From: Thermothielavioides terrestris NRRL 8126
Lineage: Eukaryota; Ascomycota; Sordariomycetes; Sordariales; Chaetomiaceae
Length of the DNA stretch: 64,000 nucleotides
Direction: 5' to 3'
Assembly (NCBI RefSeq): GCF_000226115.1
Contig: NC_016458.1
Coordinates: forward strand, 6,482,001-6,546,000
Below the pieces are notes generated by a model. It was given only the letters and a program-made list of their open reading frames with translations. It was not told where the DNA came from and did no database searches. Made by a program: the position numbers and the translations under genes. This document shows positions 56,702-64,000 of the stretch, one piece after another. Within the stretch, counting starts at the first letter, position 1, and the number at the start of each line of letters is the position of its first letter.

Positions 56702-57740
56702 TTACACTTGCTCGGCGCCCCAGCCGGCATCCGCCTCGCGCATGTTTGCCGGCGGCTCAATTGAGGGGATGAACTCAAGCGCAACGTAGGCCACACCGAT
56801 CAGGCCGACGATGGAGCCGGCAATGATTCTGAGGACGTGGTCGTGAAGAAGGATGCAGCCGACAAAGATGTAAACTACGCGAACAAGTTAGTTCAAGCCG
56901 GACCAGGCGGTGAGAGGCAGGAAAGAGTAAGCATACAGATACCACGGCCGAGGAAGGAGAACAGGAACGAGGCGTAGCGCGAAACCTGCGGGGGGATTTG
57001 GAACTCTGCACGACGGCATCAGTATCTCAACCTCCCTTGGAGAGCCTGGGCTGTCGTACCAAGCAGGCCGGTAGCTATCGCCCGCAAACGTCATTAGCAC
57101 AACTCATCTCTTCTCACCAGAAACCCGGGGCAGGTATCAACTTACCCAAACCGAAGATGATCACGTAAACGCCGATGACCGCCGACTGGCTGCAGCGCGC
57201 CAACAACCACAACCCGTCAGCACCCATCCACCCTTCGCCACATCCATATCAAGCTCGAGCCGCCGAGAGGGAGACGCACAAACCGATCGGGAAGAACTGC
57301 GAGATTCCGCCGAGGACCATCAACACCGCCACCACCAGATTCACAATGCGACTAGATCGACGATCACCATAACGTCAGCGCATCGCTCAGCTCTTTCTTC
57401 AGCAACCTGTCAAAAGATCCCGCTTGCTCCCCCCTTCGCACAGGCGCGCAAACAGCGCGGAGGCCGGCCGCTGGTGCTTGAATCGGATTGAATTGGGCCG
57501 CATTCGCGCGCGCGACAGCGCTAAGACCTAAAGCTCCCTTCCGCCGGGGCCCTGAGCGCACATCGAGCGCGCCGTCTAAAGACAGTGCGCGCGCGTGTGC
57601 GACCCAGCGCATCGAATCCAATCCAATGCACCTTCGCCTACCGGCACCGGCGGGCGGCAAGGAAGAGGCAGCCTGGCAGTAGGTCCCATTGCCGGGGGTT
57701 ACTGAGAGAAAGCAACGTACAAGCTGTCCGAGAAGTCCAT
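56702..57740 (-). CDS. COPI-associated (TVP15-like) Golgi membrane protein
   Basis: Six exons, 57740-57721, 57351-57280, 57189-57146, 57074-57060, 57005-56937 and 56874-56702, give 130 residues. Exon 1 is 20 nt and exon 4 only 15 nt; both are needed for the reading MDFSDSLFRIVNLVVAVLMV and FGLATGLLEFQIPPQVSRYA. Four membrane helices are visible: IVNLVVAVLMVLGGISQFF, SAVIGVYVIIFGLATGLLEF, GRGIFYIFVGCILL and IIAGSIVGLIGVAYVALEFI. The C-terminus ends ADAGWGAEQV. The pattern is that of the COPI_assoc family, small tetraspanning proteins of Golgi-derived vesicles. The remote first exon, 369 nt upstream, is the least certain part. Confidence 0.82.
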
Positions 57741-58401
57741 TGCGTAACTAGGTGTGTATCTGCTCCCAGCCACGCCGTTTCAAATCTTGTAACAAACGGT
57801 TTGTATTCGAAAGGAACAAAAAAAGGGATCGCTGATGTCGAGCGGCGTCGAGGGTCGCTGGCTATCGCATACACTCGCTCGTGTCGCGTTGCGCTTTCCG
57901 GAAGGGAGGGACGAGGGAGGGGAGTTCGTCGGCGCGATGGGCAAACAAACAACACTTTGCTTGTCGAGATGGACGTTTCAAGCTGGACGCCTGAAAGCTT
58001 GGCTGGCGGGCGCTGGCGAAACAGTGGGGCGCAGCGTTGGGTGCGACGCGGCAAGCTCCGCCAAAAGCCCGCCACGCGTTCGCGGCCAGGCAGCCTCCAA
58101 GCCAGGTCTTGGCATTGAATACCGTACCAGAAATCGGCTGAGTGAATGATGTCGCACAGAGACTGTTGGAAGCCTCGTTGCTTACCCAGTATCAATGTTG
58201 AGCCCTTTGCGAGCCTCTCGTTGTCTGTTGCCTGTCTTACAGTAACTGATTTACAGTTGGACAGAACTTCCATGACCGGAGCGTACTGCTCCATCCCAGT
58301 TGATCCTCAGGGGCATTGAATGCGTGGTCAAATGAAAAATATAAGAACCACATCGTTCCAGTCCTCCCGCCAAATTCATCCTGGAAGCCTTTCAGCCATG
58401 C
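57741..58401. other. Region upstream of the COPI-associated gene, no gene seen
   Basis: These 661 bp hold the promoter of that gene and the 3' flank of SRE. Frames on both strands lack domains. Confidence 0.5.
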
Positions 58402-60200
58402 TCACTCCCCAAGCTCCGCCAGTTCCCTTTCCTTGGCCGCTAAGAGTTCCCGCATCATCTCTCGTTCGCGTTCTAGTATCGCACGCCTCTCTGCTTTAGC
58501 CCTCTCGGCATCGCGAGCAGCATCCCGTCCGCTCCCTTGGGCGGCAGGAGCTGGCTGTGGAGCAGCGGACGGACCGCCATGCTGGTATGCTCCAGGACTC
58601 GGGGTGGAAGCCGCCGTGCTGCCCGGCGTCATGAACAGCTGCTGTGTCTGTTGGCGCAATTCTTCGGGTCCCGGGCTCATCGCGGGGGGGTTCAGAATCG
58701 ATTTGATCGAGGAAAGGCGCTTCGAATGATCGCCGTCGCTCTGGTTGGGGTGGTCCACGTCGGCGGCCGAGAAGGACCGTTTCCGTGACGGCGAGAGGAA
58801 GGAAGCCGGCGATAACGACGATTGGCGGTCGTGGGGGATCGGTATCGAAGTTAACGGAGCCAGTCGATTTTCGTCGCTCAGCGATTCCGGAATGTGTTGA
58901 GGTTGGTTCTGGTGAGAGGAGTGATACTGTCCCAGGTCGCTCGACGGCAGTGGAGGCGTCAGCCGGTTCTGCATGAGCACCGTTTTCGGGACCAGGGTCA
59001 AAGGCGGCTCCTGCGGCCGCCGGGCCCCAAGATTCACAGACCCATCCGCATTGACTGAGCCCTTCTCCTTTGGCGCTTCGGCCTCTGACAGCGGTGATTC
59101 GGCGCGCTCGCTCGGTGTGCTTTCGGTATCCGGGCCACCGCCAGAGGCCGGGATGACGCGTTTCCTCCGCTTGATGATGGATTTCTTCATCGTTACAGGT
59201 CTGTGTACGCCGTGCAACTTGTAGTACAGCCCTGCGAACGAGTTAGCGCTGGATTCCGGAGTGCCAACGGGAACAAGCACATACCACAAGCATTGCAGAT
59301 TGTATGACCAGCCTCATCCCGGCGCCAGAGAGGTGTGACTGTTGTTCCACAGTTCTGGCAAGCGATCACCACTGTGGTATTCTGGTTCTGAAGCTGAAGT
59401 GCCCCAATCTCGATGTGTGCCGGGTCATCTGAGCCGCTGGCAGGTTGCGCGTCGGAAGCGCCCTGGCACTTCATCACGCTCAGACTCGCGCTCTTGGAGA
59501 GCCGGTTGTTGTACGCGGGGCAACCGTTGCACCCTTCGGCCCCGCCTGTGCCATTGCATCGGCCTCCTCCCGGGCATGTCCCCGATGGCGTCTGATCCGC
59601 TGCCACATATGTCGCGATGGGCGCGTTGGGCAATAGCGGCACCTGGGCCTTGGGGGATAGCTTGACCAGAGATTGCCGAACTCCATTGGTGGTGACGCTC
59701 GGGGGCCGTTTCAAGTTGATAGGGCGAGCGGCATTCCTGGCTTTCAAGTACAGCCCGCAAGCATTGCAGATGGTCTCGCCTTGGGGCGATCTCCGCCAGA
59801 GTGGGGTCTGGGTTGTGCCACAGTTACTGGGCCTCGTCAGCAAAGATAGTGTGGTGAAAGCGGTTCGTTCAGCTCACCTGCAAATCTGGCCGGTGTACCC
59901 CTGATTGGGACCAGCTGGCGACTTGTTCCGATTCGAGGGACTTGCCGCCTTGTGTTGTGTTGGACTCGGTGGGGTCGGCGAAATGGCAGAGGCTCGTGCC
60001 AATGTCGGAGAAGTTCCCGAAGCGGACCCAATCCGCTCGTGATCTTGCCGAGGGATCGACTCGCGCTGTGAGCGCTGCGGCATATCGTTCGCGTCCTTTG
60101 AAGACATCGGTCTTGACGGGAGAGCGGTCCGGCGAGGAGCAGGCGCCATTTCCGTGTGAGACTGCAATTCCCGGAGCCCAGAGGCCTGGGATAGCGCCAT
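58402..60200 (-). CDS. sre: GATA-type iron-responsive repressor (SRE/SreA)
   Basis: Three exons, 60200-59878, 59826-59285 and 59231-58402, give 564 residues. Two GATA zinc fingers are present: 107-131 (C107, C110, C128, C131; [12 protein letters not shown]) and 264-288 ([12 protein letters not shown]). Between them lies the cysteine-rich region C192, C198, C207, C210 ([14 protein letters not shown]) that binds iron in this family. The second finger continues [16 protein letters not shown] and a basic KRRKR. The C-terminus is a coiled coil ([20 protein letters not shown]). These proteins repress siderophore synthesis and iron uptake when iron is plentiful. The start is the first ATG in frame; an upstream part of the frame lacks ATG. 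No siderophore gene lies next to it here. Confidence 0.95.
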
Positions 60201-62237
60201 CTCTTGCGCCGCTAGGCGAACACGAGTCGTCGAGCACGCCACAGGGGAAGGTGCAGAGAGCGCAGCAGGTCCGAGGAGGAAGAACGAGGATTAAGCGGTC
60301 CCAATAGGACGGGTCGGGATCCTTGGGGGTTGGTTGGCTATGTCGCCACTCCGCTCCGCGCGGCGTCGGTCGAAGCGGTCAACGAGGATACGTATCAAGA
60401 CACGGTGTCGAAGAATACCAGGTATCCTCTCGGTACGCCACCCAGCCAGACCCAACGTGAGGAGAAGAGGTTTGGTGTAGTGCTGTAGTACAAGGCTGTG
60501 AAGAGAGTCGCACGGCTCGCGGCGAGGCGAGGCTGAGAGAGTGTGTCGCGGACGGCCTGCTGATGGCCAGAAGGGGATACGGAGATCAAGGACGGTGGTT
60601 GTCTGGGGGTTCAAGATCCGCAACACCAGGCTAACTGCTCAACCCTCGAGCGCGAGACCACGACTCCACAGTGTGGATTATCTGATCAATGCTCAGGTGC
60701 AAGCAGATCTCGTCCCTCGTCACCGGATCAAAACGGCGGCCAGATATGGTATAGTCCTCGGGCGAGCAGCCAGGGGGTGTGTCGGACCCAGAAGCAGCCC
60801 AACTCGCGGGAAGGAGCCGCCGGAGTTGGAGGGGGAGGCACTGAGTGCTCTGGGGAGGCGAGCTGACTGTTGAGCGGCAGTCCGGACAGGACAAGAGTGG
60901 GATTGCGGGCAGACGGTGAGCGGCTCGAATGCTTGCCTCAGTTGAAAGGGAGACCATCAGGGTAGGCGTGACCCGCTTTGGACGTCCACGACGAATCAGA
61001 GACTGCGTAATGTCAGCAGGCAGGCTCCAACCAGGGTCCCTGGGCAGGCATTCGTCAAGTGCATGCAAGGTCCACTTGTCCGTGTGGATGCCAAAATCGG
61101 CCTGCATCTCATCCGCTCTTCCCTCAGGTTGAGATCGAACGTTTGAGAGCAGCCACCTCAGTTAATGCTCTGCTGCTTGTGGAACTCAACTTCATCGGGG
61201 GAAGACATCAGTTCTTCTGTCAAAGCTCAAGGTTGCTTGGCGTCGCCGTGATCGACGAAATTGGGACACGACAAGGCCACCGCTGGTTTTGGATGGATTG
61301 GCATCGTGTGGTCCAGATTGTTGGCCCCAAACGACTGTCCCGTGCGTTAATTAACTACAAGAGGACGTTGTGCGATTCCGCTGTGCAGGGCTCGGAAAGC
61401 ACTATCGCACTCTTATCTTTCCGACTTTATCAGACACAAGACGCCCGTCGCCTCCCAGTGATCTAGAATTTACCAAACTCAAGTCATGGAATGGGTCTGT
61501 CAAGTCTGTCTGGGACTCGACAGGTCCAGGCGTAGCCAGTTGGACTATTCGAGGTTTGTCTGGAACGACGTTCCGCTGACGATCCCATTCAGTCAAGCAA
61601 GACCCGCCAAGCCCAAAATCAGCCAAGCTTTTTTATCAGTTGGATCAGTCTCCACAAGCGCCCAGACCTTTGGCCACAGCGAGCCGGACTCTCGTGCAGG
61701 TTGGTCTTCTGTGCTGGAGGGGTCAGCATGCAATAACTATGCCGTACTCAGCGAGGCATCATGAGACCCAACTCGAATTCTACTCGGTAACGCACCATCT
61801 TGGATGGTTACAGGATGCAAGTCTGGAGACGGACCGTGAACGCTTACCGAAGATGTTGTAGTGTACTCCACCCCAACGGGCCGGTATCCGGGGTGGTTCA
61901 TTAGGAGACAGCCGATTGGTCTTGAGACGCGGACGAGGAGCGCCCGCCGGCGCCAAGGGTTTTGAACTGCGGGCGAAGTCCGGAGTGTGACTGGTCAAAT
62001 CGCTTCACAGTTCGCGAGCTCGACCTTGACGAAGCCCAAAACAAACAGACATTGACTAGCAACATTCGCAACAGCTGAAGCGCGACCGCTCAGATGATAT
62101 GGCTTTAAATCCACCTTGTAACACCACGGCCTCCGCCCGTTGGAGTCTTTCGCAAGGCTTGCGACGATGATTCCCTACTCCATTAAAATATCCACCATCA
62201 CACGCAGGAACGAGCAAAACCATCAACCTTCGCCCCG
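60201..62237. other. 2-kb region upstream of SRE, no gene seen
   Basis: This long gap is the SRE promoter and probably a long 5' leader. A 158-codon minus-strand frame (61107-60631) has no domain and may be part of the leader. GATA-type sites occur, e.g. TTATCAGAC at 61427-61435, which matches the reverse complement of the SreA consensus ATCWGATAA at 8 of 9 positions. Confidence 0.5.
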
Positions 62238-63628
62238 TCACAAATCGGGATCTGATGCAGAGTCGTCCTGCACCGCAACAATGACACCCGTGTCCCACAT
62301 ATTAGTCAGCGCGTCCCGCGCCATGTTGACAGGGAGGGCGAGAGACAGAGCGTTCCACAGCCACTGGCCGCGGTCGTTCAGGCGGATCTGCTCGAGCACT
62401 ACGACCGGGTTGGTCGGCTCGCTCGAGTCGTGGCTGGCGAGCAGCACGATGTGCTGGATGACGGCGAAGGCGTACAGCGTCGGCGGCTGCGCGATGTAGC
62501 CCCTATGCCTGCCGTCGCGGAGGACATCGCGCCAGCGCTGGCCCAGGTTGAGCAGCCTCCTCTCCAGATCTCGGGAAACGGCCCGGGTAAAGCGCCTTGC
62601 TTGCCGGGCTTCGGTTTGGCCGTCGTCGTCGTCGTGGTGGTGCTCGTTGTTCTCCCGAACCTCCTCGTTGCTGCTGACGGGAGATGGGACGTAATCGCTT
62701 CCCTCACTCGCCTGTTCATCATCAAAATCCGGAGGGTATGCTTGCACGAGCATGTTGAGCAATGTTCTGGACTTGTCTATCCCGGCGTCACGCATGGCCC
62801 ACTTGATGTAGGCTTGGATTCCCTTGACGATGGTTGGCGAGATCTTGCTCTGATACCCGATCTCCTCGTAATCGGTAACGATTTGGGAGAGCTGGAACAG
62901 GGACTCGAGAGCCTTGGTTGCTGGTTTCAGGGTGAGTACCCCATGCCAATCCGGATGGAATACGGAGTTGTCAGCTTACCAGCTACTTCATTTCCGTAGG
63001 CATGGATTGCGACGCGCTTCTTGCTGTGCTTGGGCGTGAAGACGTCGTCTAGATGTGGCTGCGTGACTCCCCACATCTTGAAGCTCACTCTCCACCACGA
63101 CGGCATCATGGGGTGCAGGCCGCGCATGTAGATCAGCTTGTGCAGCTTCTTCTGCTCCTCGTTCCAGTCCTCGTTGCCCTCCAGGCGGGCGACGGCCTTG
63201 TCGTACTCGTCTATCAAGAGCGGAAGGCTGCCGTAGCTGTCCCAGTCGCTGCTGGTACTGTAGCCATCGTCTGACGAGAAGCTGTCCAGATCTTCGTAGT
63301 CGACCGCATCGCTCTCGTCCTCCTCCTTACTCGGGGGTTGGTCTTGTTTCCGCGACGCCACAGCTGCTTTTCGGAGCCAGGCAACGTCTGGGCGGCGGTA
63401 GACTGCGCCTCCTCGGAGCGAAGCTTCGCCGTCACTGAAGGCCGAACGAGGGTACGCAGTCTTGAATCCCGTCCCATCTCCGTCCTGCTCAATCCAGTCT
63501 GCATCGCGCATATCCATGTCTGTGTCTGCGGCCTGTGAGGATGACGGGAACTCCGTCAGATCACCCAGTGCGGTAATGGTCTCCAACACCAGCGGCCGCG
63601 GCGCTTGAGGAGATGTCGTGAAGGCCAT
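62238..63628 (-). CDS. Uncharacterised fungal protein, 443 residues
   Basis: Two exons, 63628-62980 and 62920-62238. The 59-bp intron has GTAAGC and ACCAG ends and joins AYGNEVA to ATKALESLF. I do not recognise the family. The N-terminal 150 residues are Ser/Asp-rich (EEDESDAVDYEDLDSFSSDD) and probably disordered. The middle looks folded and conserved in style: LHKLIYMRGLHPMMPSWWRV, SFKMWGVTQPHLDDVF, TPKHSKKRVAIHAYGNEVAA, LFQLSQIVTDYEEIGYQSKI and GIQAYIKWAMRDAGI. A second helical part (TRAVSRDLERRLLNLGQRW, LYAFAVIQHIVLLASHD, NMARDALTNMWDTG) ends the protein. No signal peptide or membrane helix is evident. A nuclear or cytosolic scaffold is possible but not shown. Confidence 0.7.
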
Positions 63629-64000
63629 CTTTTGGAGAAGGAAATATAGTTGGGTGAACTGGCTCAGTCGCCACAAGATGCGACAGCGAACTGCTTGGCT
63701 TGGATGGAAGTAAGGGAGTTGTTGACCCAACCTGACAGGAGCATTCACATGGCTGTCTTTGTACGGAGGGGGAGCAGGTTTCTCGGCGAGAAGACGTCGC
63801 AACAGGGAAGAAATGTGTGCGCAGTTTGTCTCTTCTGACTCGACTGGTAAAATCGGATGTCGAGGCCGCGAACAATGGCGAGCTCAACGCCGGAAACGGG
63901 TTTGCACCTTCCTGAATGCCTACAAAGAGACGGACTTGGGAACCTATTATAGCACCCGACTCTCCATTGTGCCATTTCCGGCGGGCCACGACAGCACCAC
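63629..64000. other. Promoter region at the window edge
   Basis: These 372 bp lie upstream of the 443-residue gene and end at the window border. No further gene can be supported. Confidence 0.5.

Noticed and set aside
60631..61107. 158-codon minus-strand frame upstream of SRE
   Set aside because: No recognisable domain and no splice path joining it to SRE in phase was found; it may be leader sequence.

Overview
The window is nuclear DNA of a filamentous ascomycete. It is GC-rich, most genes carry short introns (roughly 50-200 bases, GT-AG with one GC-AG), and the products are typical of fungi: a two-finger SreA-type GATA factor, a fused molybdopterin enzyme of the NIT-9/gephyrin type, MDV1 and TOM20. 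Protein wording (TOM20 of 181 residues, PP2A of 327, the SRE finger arrangement) suggests Sordariomycetes, probably Sordariales; the species is an inference I cannot settle from sequence alone. Exon limits below were read by hand from splice signals and checked for phase; none has transcript support.

Layout. 1-6.5 kb is accessory-looking: fragments of a DNA-transposon-like repeat, a broken epoxide-hydrolase relic (about 1.2-1.6 kb), a 7-TM receptor gene, then two nonautonomous elements with clear target-site duplications (4304-4706 with 8 bp, 5372-5875 with 9 bp). 6.5-22.8 kb holds cysteine dioxygenase, a CLC chloride/proton exchanger, a DPB3/CHRAC histone-fold protein, U2 snRNP A', VPS15 and a membrane SH3 protein. 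22.8-27.5 kb is a 4.65-kb stretch without a supportable gene. 27.5-32.3 kb has the PP2A catalytic subunit and EXO84, separated by a second copy of the 8-bp-duplication element. 33.7-48.5 kb is dense with core genes: TOM20, TYW1, a TMEM42/EamA-like protein, TFIIA gamma, V-ATPase c'', NIT-9, POP5, GPN2, BUB3. 48.9-64 kb holds an unrecognised gene, MDV1, chorismate mutase, BCP1, a COPI-associated membrane protein, the iron regulator SRE and a second unrecognised gene.

The genes do not form a pathway cluster. They are conserved single genes, often in convergent pairs with short gaps (POP5/GPN2 22 bp, ARO7/BCP1 65 bp) or divergent pairs sharing 330-620 bp promoters (CLC/DPB3, TFIIA gamma/VMA16, GPN2/BUB3, MDV1/ARO7). 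I found no tRNA, rRNA, CRISPR or secondary-metabolite cluster. No novel biological system stands out. The most rewarding items are the two nonautonomous transposon families, several micro-exons (10, 15, 16, 23 nt), three introns whose retention stays in frame without a stop, and two uncharacterised proteins.
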